Program-made: the position numbers and the translations under genes | Assembly: GCF_030317145.1 (NCBI RefSeq) | Contig: NZ_JASZYE010000003.1 | Span: forward strand, 496,001-560,000 | Source of the DNA: Variovorax flavidus | Lineage (GTDB): Bacteria > Pseudomonadota > Gammaproteobacteria > Burkholderiales > Burkholderiaceae_C | DNA length: 64,000 nt | Reading direction: 5' to 3' | In this document: one piece after another, positions 7,029 through 14,998 of the stretch | Numbering within the stretch: position 1 is the first letter of the stretch | Layout of the letters: each line of letters opens with the position of its first letter | The notes under the pieces: model-generated | The model's database searches: none | What the model was told of the DNA's origin: nothing | What the model saw: the letters and a program-made list of their open reading frames with translations, nothing else

Positions 7029-8384
7029 TCAGGATGAGCGCGGCAGGAACACGCGCGCGAGCAATCCGGGGCCGTCCTTGCGATTGGACAGCTCGATGCG
7101 CAGGCCATTGCGCAGCGCGGCTGTCTGCGCGATGGCGAGCCCAAGCCCGCTGCCGCCGGGCGGCGCGCCGGCCACACGGAAGAAGCGGTCGAACACGCGC
7201 CCGAGTTGCTCTGCCGGAATCCCCGGACCGTTGTCCGTCACGTCGACCACCGCATGTCCATCGACCTCGTGGAGGCGCACATCGACGACTCCGCCTTGGG
7301 GTGCGTAGCGCACCGCGTTGTCGATGAGGTTGTCGAACACACTGCGCAGCTCGGCGGCGGGCGCGGTCACGAGCGGCGTGATGCGGCCGTCGAAGCCGAC
7401 GTCCACGTGGCGCTGGTCGGCGAGCACCAGGAGCTGGCTCACGCTGTCGCGCAGCAGGGCCGCGATGTCGACCGGCCCGCGCGCGCTGGCCGCGGGCGCG
7501 TCCTGTCGCGACAGGCGCAGCAACTGTTCGATCAGATGCTGGGCGCGTTTCACTCCGCCTTCGAGCTGCGCGAAGCGTTCGGCCGCATCGCCCGGGGGCA
7601 CATGGGCGCGCAGGTTCTCGATCTGCAGGCCGATCGCGGTCATCGGGGTGCGCAGTTCGTGGGCGGCGTCCTGCATGAAGCGGCGCTGGGCCGACAGGGT
7701 GTTGCGCAGGCGGGCGAGCAGGCTGTTGAAGGCGGAGACGAGCGGCGCGATTTCCTCCGGCACCCTGGCGACGGCCAGCTCGGCCGGGTTGCCCTCCTCC
7801 TGCGCTGCGACGTCGCGCGCCACGGCGCGCAGCGATCGCGATGCGGCCGACACGATGAGCAGCAGGATCAGCAGCGTGATGGGCAACAGCACGAGGATCG
7901 GCAGGCTCTCCAGCAGGGCGCGGCGCACGATGCGGTTGCGGCGGAAGCTGTCGTTCTGCACGACCTGCACGCGCGGCATGCCGGCCACGGGGTTTTCCTC
8001 GGCGGTGTAGACGCGCCATGCATCGCTGCCCCGGGTGCCGAGACGCACGTCGCTGAAGCCGGGCTCGGTCTGCAGTGGCATGTCGAGCCCAGGCCATGAA
8101 CTGGCAAGGAGCGCCCGGCCGTCCGCATCGAAGATCTGCACGACGAAGGTGCCGCGCCGGAAAACATCCTCGTCGCTCGCGGGCTGAAGCGCGGGCAGGC
8201 GATGGTGGGTCGCATGCGACTCGGCCACCAGCCGCATCTGGTCGTCCATGAAGTTGTTGACCAGGCGGCCGTAGGCCACGTAGGAGAGCCAGGCGGTGGT
8301 CGCGATGGCCAGCAGGTGGAGCGCGACCAGCCACCACAGCAGCCGCGCGCGCAGCGATCGGGGCCGGAATCCCGATACGGTCAC
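7029..8384 (-). CDS. Sensor histidine kinase, QseC/PmrB-like
   Basis: 451 residues from a GTG at 8384 that overlaps the response-regulator stop (GTGA). Transmembrane helix 1 is near residues 14-36, a periplasmic sensor of about 120 residues follows, and helix 2 is near 158-182. A HAMP-like linker leads to the H-box AAHELRTPM with His242. Then come the N-box (FDNLIDNAVRYAP), G1 (DNGPGIP), F-box (FDRFFR) and G2 (GSGLGLA). All residues needed for autophosphorylation and ATP binding are visible. It sits in the inner membrane and phosphorylates the regulator encoded just upstream. The signal is not evident; QseC and PmrB relatives sense metals, pH or hormones. Confidence 0.93.
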   Translation of the reverse strand: MTVSGFRPRSLRARLLWWLVALHLLAIATTAWLSYVAYGRLVNNFMDDQMRLVAESHATHHRLPALQPASDEDVFRRGTFVVQIFDADGRALLASSWPGLDMPLQTEPGFSDVRLGTRGSDAWRVYTAEENPVAGMPRVQVVQNDSFRRNRIVRRALLESLPILVLLPITLLILLLIVSAASRSLRAVARDVAAQEEGNPAELAVARVPEEIAPLVSAFNSLLARLRNTLSAQRRFMQDAAHELRTPMTAIGLQIENLRAHVPPGDAAERFAQLEGGVKRAQHLIEQLLRLSRQDAPAASARGPVDIAALLRDSVSQLLVLADQRHVDVGFDGRITPLVTAPAAELRSVFDNLIDNAVRYAPQGGVVDVRLHEVDGHAVVDVTDNGPGIPAEQLGRVFDRFFRVAGAPPGGSGLGLAIAQTAALRNGLRIELSNRKDGPGLLARVFLPRSS

Positions 8385-9040
8385 GCCGGCACGACCCGCC
8401 ACCCGAGCCCGCGCACGTTGCGTATGGCCTCGGCGCCGAGCTTGCGCCGCATGCCGTGGATGAGCACGTCGATGGCGTTGCTGGTGACTTCTTCGCCCCA
8501 TCCGTAGATGCGGTCTTCGAGTTGCTCGCGGGACAAGATGGCGCCGGGCCGTTCGAGCAATGCGTGCAACAGGGCAAATTCGCGGGCGGTGAGGACTTCC
8601 CGCACGCCGTTGACGATGACGTCGCGGGTGGTGAGGTCCAGTTGCAGCGCGGCCGTGCCGATGACCGAGTGCGCGGCACCGTCGCGTCGGCGCACGACGG
8701 CACGCATGCGCGCCAGCAGTTCGCGCAGTTCGAAGGGCTTGAGGAGGTAGTCATCGGCCCCGAGGTCGAGGGTGTGGATACGGTCGTCGAGGCCGTCGCG
8801 CGCCGTGAGCACCAGTACCGGCGTGGCGTCTCCGCGTTTGCGGGCGCGTCGCAGTACCTCGGTACCGTCTTCCTTGGGCAGGCCGAGGTCGAGCAGCACG
8901 CAGGTGTAACCACCGTCGGCAAGCGCGCTGTGGGCAAGCGCACCGTCGCGGACCCAGTCAACCGACCAACCGGCGTTGTCGAGCGCATGCATGAGGCTGC
9001 GGCCGATCATTTCGTCGTCTTCCACAAGTAATGCGCGCAC
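8381..9040 (-). CDS. OmpR-family response regulator, QseB/PmrA-like
   Basis: 219 residues. The receiver domain (residues 1-115) has the acidic pair E7/D8/D9, the phosphorylation site D51 (LLDLGLPKEDG), T79 and K101 (DDYLLKPF). The C-terminal winged helix (about 125-218) carries LTAREFALLHALLERPG and the recognition region SNAIDVLIHGMRRKLG. Phosphorylation by the kinase encoded next to it should trigger DNA binding at target promoters. The two genes are coupled by a four-base overlap. The unusually repeat-rich gap upstream (9041-9617) separates it from the next gene; likely targets include the DUF4148 gene. Confidence 0.94.
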   Translation of the reverse strand: MRALLVEDDEMIGRSLMHALDNAGWSVDWVRDGALAHSALADGGYTCVLLDLGLPKEDGTEVLRRARKRGDATPVLVLTARDGLDDRIHTLDLGADDYLLKPFELRELLARMRAVVRRRDGAAHSVIGTAALQLDLTTRDVIVNGVREVLTAREFALLHALLERPGAILSREQLEDRIYGWGEEVTSNAIDVLIHGMRRKLGAEAIRNVRGLGWRVVPA

Positions 9041-9132
9041 GAGGGCTCCTTGTGCCTGGACACAGTTCGCGGGAGGCTACGCTGGAATTCTTAGTTGTGC
9101 ATGAGGGGTTGTTTCCCTTCGGGCGGGCGCCC

Positions 9133-9307
9133 GGTAGGCGGTGCGGGCCGGTCGACCCCGCTACACCGGCCCTTCGGGCTGCCCTGCAGTGCTCGCTTCA
9201 GGCGGGGTCCGCGCAAACTCGCTTCGCTCAAACACGCGCGGCCCTGATCCGCCTGAAGCTGCGCGCTTCGGCGGCGCAGAGGGGTCGCCCAACCCGCACC
9301 GCCCACC
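9133..9307 (+). repeat. Nested-hairpin repeat, copy 1
   Basis: The outer inverted arms are 9133-9147 and 9293-9307 (GGTAGGCGGTGCGGG against CCCGCACCGCCCACC, 14 of 15 paired). The inner perfect 11-bp arms are GCTTCAGGCGG at 9195-9205 and CCGCCTGAAGC at 9249-9259. They enclose a 43-base core at 9206-9248, itself closed by GGTCCGCGC/GCGCGGCCC with the loop AAACTCGCTTCGCTCAAACAC. Copy 2 at 9404-9590, in opposite orientation, has the same 43-base core but different, still perfectly paired, inner arms. This fills most of the 577-base gap 9041-9617, which otherwise holds no gene. Confidence 0.85.
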
Positions 9308-9403
9308 GGGCTCTGGGGTATGCGACGGATATGCGCGCCTCTAACGCGTCCCAGCCTGCGCGCATCACCACCATTGAGGCGGACAGTTCAACCGCAGCGT
9401 CCC

Positions 9404-9590
9404 GCGTCGTCGGGCGGTGTGCCCTGGGCCGGCCGTTGAGGCACCGCCGAGCAGCGCAGCGGTACGCGGATCAGGGCCGCGCGTGTTTGAGCGAAGCGAG
9501 TTTGCGCGGACCCCGCGTACCGCGAGCAGCGCAGGGAAGCCCGAAGGGCCGGTGACGTCGGCCGGCCCAGGGCACACCGCCCGACGACGC
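9404..9590 (-). repeat. Nested-hairpin repeat, copy 2
   Basis: The outer arms 9404-9435 and 9559-9590 are a perfect 32-bp inverted repeat (GCGTCGTCGGGCGGTGTG... ). The inner arms are GCGGTACGCGG at 9459-9469 and CCGCGTACCGC at 9513-9523. The core 9470-9512 is the exact reverse complement of the core of copy 1. The inner arms share little sequence with those of copy 1 yet pair perfectly, so pairing rather than sequence is conserved. The element has no recognisable transposase. It lies just downstream of the minus-strand DsbA-like gene's stop at 9618. Short open frames here are by-products of the repeat. Confidence 0.85.
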
Positions 9591-9617
9591 CACCCCTACG
9601 CCTCCCGCTAACCCAGA

Positions 9618-10292
9618 TCAAGCAACGGCCACGCCAGAAGACGCAGCACCAGCGATCTGTCGCAACGCGCGCTCGAAGACTTCCACCGGCTGCCCCCCAG
9701 AGATCAGGTGCTGGTTGTTGATGATGATGGCCGGCACGGAATGGATCCCGGCATCGGTGTAGAGCCGTTCGCGCTCACGAGTCCCAGCCGCGAACTCGTC
9801 GCTGTCGAGGATGGCACGCGCCTTTTGAGGATCGAGCCCGGATTCACTCGCGAGGCGCACCAGCACATCCGGGTCCGACGGGTTCTCGCCGTCGGTGTGG
9901 CAGGCCTTGAGCAGCGCCTTCTTCAGCGCGACCTGTTTCGCCACGTCCTCCAGTTCAGCCCAATGGAGCAGGCGGTGCGCGTCGAACGTGTTGTAGACGC
10001 GCGAGCGCCCTTCCCGCCTGAATTCGAAGCCGACTGCCGCGCCGCGTGCGCGAATCGCTTCGCGCGCCTGCGCCTGCTGTTCACGCGTGGAGCCGTATTT
10101 CTGGTTCAGATGCTCGAAGGCATCCTGGCCCTCGGGGGGCATCTGCGGGTTCAGCTCGAAGGGCTGAAAGCGCAGGTCGGCAGTCACGTCCGGCGCAACG
10201 TTCTTGAGGGCGGCTTCGAGCGCACCAAGGCCGACGGCACACCAGGGGCAGGAGACGTCGGACACGAAATCGATGTGGAGTTGGGTAGGCAT
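9618..10292 (-). CDS. DsbA-family oxidoreductase, FrnE-like
   Basis: 224 residues from the ATG at 10292. A longer frame to 10346 exists and would overlap the LysR stop, but the shorter start gives the family's usual beginning MPTQLHIDFVSDVSCPWC and length. The thioredoxin-fold CxxC is CPWC at residues 15-18, followed by the helical insertion and the cis-proline loop GIHSVPAIIIN near residue 190. There is no signal peptide, so it acts in the cytoplasm, as FrnE-type proteins do. They are disulfide oxidoreductases or isomerases linked to oxidative stress and polyketide pathways. The gene follows the LysR gene with a 50-base gap; a shared transcript is likely. Confidence 0.9.
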   Translation of the reverse strand: MPTQLHIDFVSDVSCPWCAVGLGALEAALKNVAPDVTADLRFQPFELNPQMPPEGQDAFEHLNQKYGSTREQQAQAREAIRARGAAVGFEFRREGRSRVYNTFDAHRLLHWAELEDVAKQVALKKALLKACHTDGENPSDPDVLVRLASESGLDPQKARAILDSDEFAAGTRERERLYTDAGIHSVPAIIINNQHLISGGQPVEVFERALRQIAGAASSGVAVA

Positions 10293-10342
10293 GGCACGGA
10301 TGATGGGGCCGTCCGTGTCACTTTCAACCGCCCGGGCGTCGA

Positions 10343-11296
10343 TCACCCCACTGGCCTTGCGTCATCGTGGGCGACGAGTTCGCGCCCGAACTGAGCGACC
10401 AGGCCGCGCAGCCAGCGGTGCGCCGGCGAATGATGCACACGGTCGTGCCAGAGCTGATAGAAGCGCATGCGCGGAAAACCCTCCGGCGCTTTCAGCAACG
10501 CCAGCGGCAACAGGCGCGCATGGTATTCGGCGAAATGGCGCGCGGTCGTGAAGATCAGTTGTGTGCTGGCCGCGATCGAAGGCGCGAGCCCGAAGTAAGG
10601 CACCTGCACGCGCGCATCGCGCCCGAGGCGACGCTCGCCCAGGTAAGTCTCGACCACGCCGCGCTGCGCCATCGCATAGGGCACGGGGACCACGTGGCCC
10701 GCAGCCAGGTAGTCGGATTCGCTGAGCTGCGTGGCGCCTTGCGCCAACGGATGATCGCTCGCCATCAGGCAGACCAGATCGTCCTCCAGCAACAGCGAAA
10801 TATGCAGGTGCTCCGGCGGCGCAGGCCAGTTGCCGATGACGAGGTCGAGTTCGTCGTCGCCGAGCGCACGTTCGAAATCGAAAGTGGGGCCGAGTGCCCG
10901 AAGCTCGATGCGGCAGTGCGGCGCCTCGAGGCCGACGTGCTGCGCCAACCGGGCGATCCACGAAGGCGCGATGTAGTCGGGCGAGGCGATGCGAAAGCGC
11001 TGCTCGGCATCCGCGGCCACGAACTCATCGGGCTCGACCAGCAGTGCTTCCAGTTCGCCCAGCGCTCGCCGCGCCTGGCTGGCCAAGCCCGCGGCACGGG
11101 CGGTCGGCACCATCGCAGTGCCGTCGCGCACCAGCAGTGCGTCCCCGAAGATCTCGCGCAGGCGCTTGAGCGAGCCGCTCACCGCCGGCTGCGTCTGGTG
11201 CAGGCGCGCAGCGGCACGCGACACGCTGCGCTCCTCCACGACCGTGGCAAGCACCCGCAGCAGGTGACCGTCGAGCAGATCGACGCCGCGTTGCAT
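10343..11296 (-). CDS. LysR-family transcriptional regulator, NodD-like subgroup
   Basis: 317 residues. The N-terminal winged helix-turn-helix (about residues 8-68) reads LRVLATVVEERSVSRAAARLHQTQPAVSGSLKRL, and the effector-binding domain spans about 95-300 (RIASPDYIAPSWIARL...). It is transcribed divergently from the MFS-uraD-HIUase operon across a 145-base gap containing an ATC-N9-GAT motif typical of NodD-type LysR boxes. The simplest reading is a regulator of the adjacent urate/ureidoimidazoline pathway. The inducer is unknown. Confidence 0.9.
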   Translation of the reverse strand: MQRGVDLLDGHLLRVLATVVEERSVSRAAARLHQTQPAVSGSLKRLREIFGDALLVRDGTAMVPTARAAGLASQARRALGELEALLVEPDEFVAADAEQRFRIASPDYIAPSWIARLAQHVGLEAPHCRIELRALGPTFDFERALGDDELDLVIGNWPAPPEHLHISLLLEDDLVCLMASDHPLAQGATQLSESDYLAAGHVVPVPYAMAQRGVVETYLGERRLGRDARVQVPYFGLAPSIAASTQLIFTTARHFAEYHARLLPLALLKAPEGFPRMRFYQLWHDRVHHSPAHRWLRGLVAQFGRELVAHDDARPVG

Positions 11297-11316
11297 GGCT
11301 GTTGGGATCCTTGTCT

Positions 11317-11331
11317 ATCGATATGTCCGAT
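11317..11331. promoter_or_regulatory. Possible LysR (nod-box-like) operator
   Basis: The divergent gap between the LysR gene and the MFS gene contains ATCGATATGTCCGAT, an exact ATC-N9-GAT unit as used by NodD-type LysR proteins. It overlaps the perfect palindrome TATCGATA at 11316-11323. The site is 21 bases from the LysR start and 111 from the MFS start, suited to autoregulation plus activation. This is motif reading only. Confidence 0.35.
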
Positions 11332-11441
11332 GCAGTCTATAGCGATTCGCATGCCGCGGCGGTATCGACAGGTCGGGGTGTCGGCTGGCCCAATCCGCAG
11401 ACCCCTTCGATGTCCCTCATTGATCCGCCAAGGAGTTGTTC

Positions 11442-12776
11442 ATGGCCACCCTGGAAGTCCCCCAACACGCAGCGCCCATCGCGCCGCCCAGCGCGCTCGA
11501 CGCGGCATACAGCCGCATCACCTGGCGCATCATTCCCTTCATCTTTGCGCTCTGGGTACTGGCCTGGATCGACCGCGTCAACGTCGGCTTCGTCAAGCTC
11601 ACCATGCTCGACGAACTGGGCTGGAGCGAAGCGGTCTACGGTCTTGGCGCCGGCATCTTCTTCCTGGGCTACTTCTTCTTCGAAGTGCCGTCGAACCTGC
11701 TCCTGCAGAAGATCGGCGCCCGCAAGACCATCATGCGCATCACCATCGGCTGGGGCATCGTCTGTGTCGCGACGATGTTCGTGAAGACGCCGGCGATGTT
11801 CTATTTCCTGCGCTTCCTCATGGGCGTGTTCGAGGCCGGCTTCTATCCCGGAATCATCCTGTACCTGACCTACTGGTTCCCGAGCGAGCGGCGCGCAAAG
11901 GCCTTCGGCATCTTCATGTCGGCCTCGGCGATCGCGGGTGTCCTCGGCGGGCCGCTGGCCGGCAGCATCATGAACAACCTGCACGGCCTGAATGGCTGGT
12001 CAGGCTGGCAGTGGGTGTTCCTCATCGAGGGGGTGCCCTCGGTCATCGCCGGCTTCGTGACCTGGTTCTACCTGACCGACCGCCCCGAGCAGGCGAAGTG
12101 GCTCACGGCCGAACAGCGCCGCCTGATCCACGAGGACATGGCGCGTGACGGCAAGGCACTCGGCCATCGCGAGGAGAGCCTGATCGCATCGCTGAAGGAC
12201 GGCCGCATGTGGCTGCTGATCCTGATCTTCTTCTGCATCATCGCGGCCAATTCGTCGCTGACCTTCTTCGGCCCGTCGGTGGTCAAGGAAGTGGGCTTCA
12301 CCAACCCCGCGACCGTGGGATGGATCATGGCCTTCTCGTACCTCTGCGGCGCGGTCGGCATGATCTACAACGGCCTGCATTCCGATCGCCACCAGGAAAG
12401 CCGCCTGCACTGTGCCTTCGCGGCAGCGCTCGGCGCGGTCGGCCTCGCGCTCACCGCCCTCTTCATGAAGCAGAGCCCGATGCTTGCGCTTGCGGCGCAG
12501 ACCCTTGCCATCGTCGGCACCATGAGCGCGATCCCGGTCTTCTGGCAGTTGCCAGGACGGTTCCTCGCCGGAGCCGCCGCGGCGGGCGGCGTGGCGCTGA
12601 TCAACTCGATCGCCAACCTTGCAGGCTTCGGCGCTCCTTCGATGTTGGGTGCCATCAAGGCCTCGACCGGTCTCCTCTCGCCGGGCCTTTTCATCGTGGC
12701 TGCGGTCGAGATCTGCGCCGCGATTCTCATCATCGCGTTCGTTCCGCGCTTCGCGAAGAAGGCGGTGGCCCGATGA
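11442..12776 (+). CDS. MFS transporter, anion:cation symporter (ACS) family
   Basis: 444 residues. The ATG at 11442 is six bases after AGGAG (11431-11435); a TTG at 11436 in frame is too close to that site. The protein has about 12 membrane helices. The ACS-type signatures are WIDRVNVGFVKL after helix 1, GYFFFEVPSNLLLQKIGARK in the 2-3 region, RFLMGVFEAGFYPGI in helix 4, and WQWVFLIEG before helix 6. Family members import organic acids and related anions with protons. It is coupled by ATGA to uraD and divergent from a LysR gene, so the substrate may be urate, allantoin or a related purine breakdown product. This is inference from context. Confidence 0.88.
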   Translation: MATLEVPQHAAPIAPPSALDAAYSRITWRIIPFIFALWVLAWIDRVNVGFVKLTMLDELGWSEAVYGLGAGIFFLGYFFFEVPSNLLLQKIGARKTIMRITIGWGIVCVATMFVKTPAMFYFLRFLMGVFEAGFYPGIILYLTYWFPSERRAKAFGIFMSASAIAGVLGGPLAGSIMNNLHGLNGWSGWQWVFLIEGVPSVIAGFVTWFYLTDRPEQAKWLTAEQRRLIHEDMARDGKALGHREESLIASLKDGRMWLLILIFFCIIAANSSLTFFGPSVVKEVGFTNPATVGWIMAFSYLCGAVGMIYNGLHSDRHQESRLHCAFAAALGAVGLALTALFMKQSPMLALAAQTLAIVGTMSAIPVFWQLPGRFLAGAAAAGGVALINSIANLAGFGAPSMLGAIKASTGLLSPGLFIVAAVEICAAILIIAFVPRFAKKAVAR

Positions 12777-13315
12777 GCGCCGTACTCGCCATGGAAACGC
12801 CGGCATTGACGCTGGCCGACATCAACCGGCTCGACTGCGTGCGCTTCGTCGCGGCACTGGGCGGCGTGTTCGAGCACTCACCGTGGGTCGCAACCGGCGC
12901 ATGGGCCGAACGCCCGTTCGTGAACATCGACCACCTGCACCGCGCGATGATGGATGTGGTGCGCGCAACGTCCCGCGAGGTGCGTATCGACTTCCTGCGC
13001 ATGCATCCGGAACTGGCGGGCAAGGAAGCCCAGGCCGGGACCATGACCGGTCACTCGACCACCGAACAGGCCGGCCTCAACGCGCTCAGCCGCGACCAGT
13101 TGCAGACGCTGCGCTCGCTCAACGCGGCCTACGCTGCGAAGCATGGCTTTCCCTTCGTGATTGCCGTGCTCGCCAACACGCGCGCTCAGATCTTCGAGGC
13201 GCTGCGTACCCGCACTGCGCGCGACACCGACATCGAGCTCGAAGCCGCGCTGGACCAGATTGCGATCATCACGCGGCTGCGGCTCGGACGCCTGCTGGCG
13301 TCGCCGGTCATGTAG
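12773..13315 (+). CDS. uraD: OHCU decarboxylase
   Basis: 180 residues, start overlapping the transporter stop (ATGA). UraD converts 2-oxo-4-hydroxy-4-carboxy-5-ureidoimidazoline to (S)-allantoin, the last of the three steps from urate. The family's motifs are present: FVAALGGVFEHSPWVA near residue 25, the active-site region LRMHPELAGK with His78, then GHSTTEQAGL and KHGFPFVIAV. The length is typical of stand-alone UraD. The two genes that follow encode the preceding enzyme, HIU hydrolase. No urate oxidase gene is in view. Confidence 0.93.
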   Translation: MSAVLAMETPALTLADINRLDCVRFVAALGGVFEHSPWVATGAWAERPFVNIDHLHRAMMDVVRATSREVRIDFLRMHPELAGKEAQAGTMTGHSTTEQAGLNALSRDQLQTLRSLNAAYAAKHGFPFVIAVLANTRAQIFEALRTRTARDTDIELEAALDQIAIITRLRLGRLLASPVM

Positions 13316-13349
13316 TCACCCGGAACGAAGAAGCAGGAGACAAGACACC

Positions 13350-13838
13350 ATGACTTCGCCCGCCCTCACCCGCCGCGCCTTTCTGCCTGCGGGCCTCGCC
13401 CTCGGCAGCCTGGCGGCCGGCGGTGCCGCCGCCCAGAACGCTCCCGCCGCACTCGCGACAGCGCCGGTATCGCAGATCAATCTGAGCCCGCGCCTCACGA
13501 TGCATGCGATCGACACCCACAACGGGTCGCCCGGTGCCGCGATGAAAGTGCAGCTCTCGATGCACGACGGCACCGAATACCGCGTGCTGCGCCGCTTCGA
13601 AACCAACCGCGGCGGCCGCACCGACGAGCCGCTGCTCGTCGACCAGAGCTACCAGCCGGGCCGCTACGAACTGCTGCTCCAGGTCGAAGACTATTTCGCG
13701 GCGCGCGGCACGGCGCTGCCGAAGCCGAACTTTCTCGCTCAGGTGCCGGTGCGCTTCCTGATCGCAAACCCGGCGGAGCGCATCCACCTCGCGATCCTGT
13801 TCACGCCCTGGGGCTACTCGTACTACCGCGGTTCTTGA
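13350..13838 (+). CDS. Tat-exported 5-hydroxyisourate hydrolase
   Basis: 162 residues; AGGAGA at 13335-13340 precedes the ATG at 13350 by nine bases. The N-terminus has a twin-arginine signal (TRRAFLPAGLALGSLAAGG, Arg8-Arg9) ending around AAAQN. The mature part is a transthyretin-fold HIU hydrolase. The expected catalytic positions are present: His in LTMHAIDTHNG, Arg in GGRTDEPLL, His in ERIHLAILF, and the C-terminal YRGS tetrapeptide. It should open the ring of 5-hydroxyisourate in the periplasm. A cytosolic paralogue follows 22 bases later, so the step appears to be provided in two compartments. Confidence 0.9.
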   Translation: MTSPALTRRAFLPAGLALGSLAAGGAAAQNAPAALATAPVSQINLSPRLTMHAIDTHNGSPGAAMKVQLSMHDGTEYRVLRRFETNRGGRTDEPLLVDQSYQPGRYELLLQVEDYFAARGTALPKPNFLAQVPVRFLIANPAERIHLAILFTPWGYSYYRGS

Positions 13839-13860
13839 CCCGCACAAGGAGACAACGAAC

Positions 13861-14214
13861 ATGGCCGGCATTTCCACCCATGTACTCAACAGCGGCACCG
13901 GTCGCCCCGGCGCCGGCATGCGCATCGATTTCTCGGTGCGCGACGGCGACGGATGGAAGCTCGTGAAGAGCATCACCACCAACGCCGACGGCCGCACCGA
14001 CCAGCCGGTGCTGGCGCCCGACGCGGCCCGCACGGGACAGTACGAATTGCTCTTTCATGTCGGCGACTATTTCCGGCGGCAACCGGGCGCCGCGAACGAC
14101 ACGCCCTTCCTTGACACGGTGCCGGTGCGCTTCGCGATCTTCGACACACAGCAGCACTACCACGTGCCGATGCTGTGCACGCCGTGGAGCTGCTCGACCT
14201 ACCGGGGCAGCTGA
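13861..14214 (+). CDS. uraH: 5-hydroxyisourate hydrolase, cytosolic
   Basis: 117 residues with no signal peptide. The classic HIU hydrolase (transthyretin-like) sequence is intact: ISTHVLNSGTGRPG at the N-terminus with the catalytic His, DGRTDQPV with the Arg, HYHVPMLCTPW with the second His, and the terminal YRGS. It hydrolyses 5-hydroxyisourate to OHCU, which UraD then decarboxylates. GGAGA precedes the start. It ends the plus-strand operon and faces pcaD across a 19-base gap. Confidence 0.95.
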   Translation: MAGISTHVLNSGTGRPGAGMRIDFSVRDGDGWKLVKSITTNADGRTDQPVLAPDAARTGQYELLFHVGDYFRRQPGAANDTPFLDTVPVRFAIFDTQQHYHVPMLCTPWSCSTYRGS

Positions 14215-14233
14215 GCGATCCGGCAGCGGCGCG

Positions 14234-14998
14234 TCAAAGGCTGCGCCAAAAATCCACGAGCAGCTGGGTGAACTCGACCGGCCGCTCGACCGCGCTCAGG
14301 TGGGCCGCCTCGATGGTCGCGAGACGCGATCCGGGGATGGCCTGCACCATCGCCTCGGACATCGAGGGCGGCGTGGCCTCATCGCGGGTGCCGGCGATCA
14401 CGAGCGTTGGCACGGCGATGCGTCGGTTGCTCTCCCGGAAGTCGATGGCGGCGACGGCATCGCAGCTCGCGACGTAGCCGGCCGCATCGGTGCCCACCAG
14501 GGTGTCGTGCAGCACCCGTGCGGCGGCCGCGCCTTCCGGCGTAGCTACGTACTCCGGCGTGAGCCAGCGCGCCACGGCCCCCGGAGCAATGGCAGCCACG
14601 CCTTGCGCCTGCACGGTCTCCACGCGCGTGCGCCACGGCGCGGCGTCGGGATAGTGCGCCGACGAATTGGCGATCACCACGCTCCTGAGCAGCTTCGGAT
14701 GATTGGGCGCGAGCGCCTGCGCAGTCATGCCACCCATCGACAGGCCGACGAAATGCACCGGCTCGCCCTGAGCCTCGCGCTCGATCAACTCGGCCGCATC
14801 GTCTGCCAGCATCTGCAGCGTCAGCGGGCCGGCGACCTTTTCCGAGGCGCCGTGGTTGCGATGGTCGTAGCGCAGCACCGTGTGGGCGCGTGCCAGCAAG
14901 TCCGCGACGCCGTCCCACATGTGGAGGTCGCAGCCCAGCGCGTGGCTCAGCACGACGATCGGGCCATTGCCCTCGCGCACAACGTTCAAACGGGTCAT
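14234..14998 (-). CDS. pcaD: 3-oxoadipate enol-lactonase
   Basis: 254 residues, start at 14998 overlapping the stop of the MFS gene (ATGA) and preceded by AAGGAAA. It is an alpha/beta hydrolase: oxyanion segment LSHALGCDLHMW near residue 18, nucleophile elbow GLSMGG near residue 90, acid in GTRDEATPP and the catalytic His in AAHLSAVERP. PcaD hydrolyses 3-oxoadipate enol-lactone to 3-oxoadipate in the protocatechuate branch of the beta-ketoadipate pathway. pcaC and pcaB in the same operon supply its substrate. It is the last gene of the minus-strand operon; the following enzymes (pcaIJ, pcaF) are not in the window. Confidence 0.93.
   Translation of the reverse strand: MTRLNVVREGNGPIVVLSHALGCDLHMWDGVADLLARAHTVLRYDHRNHGASEKVAGPLTLQMLADDAAELIEREAQGEPVHFVGLSMGGMTAQALAPNHPKLLRSVVIANSSAHYPDAAPWRTRVETVQAQGVAAIAPGAVARWLTPEYVATPEGAAAARVLHDTLVGTDAAGYVASCDAVAAIDFRESNRRIAVPTLVIAGTRDEATPPSMSEAMVQAIPGSRLATIEAAHLSAVERPVEFTQLLVDFWRSL

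Noticed and set aside
9091..9621. Several 60-170 residue open frames containing RANSLRSNTRGPDP or AQTRFAQTRAALIR.
   Set aside because: They are translations of the two copies of the nested-hairpin repeat, on both strands; no signal peptide, domain or ribosome site supports them.
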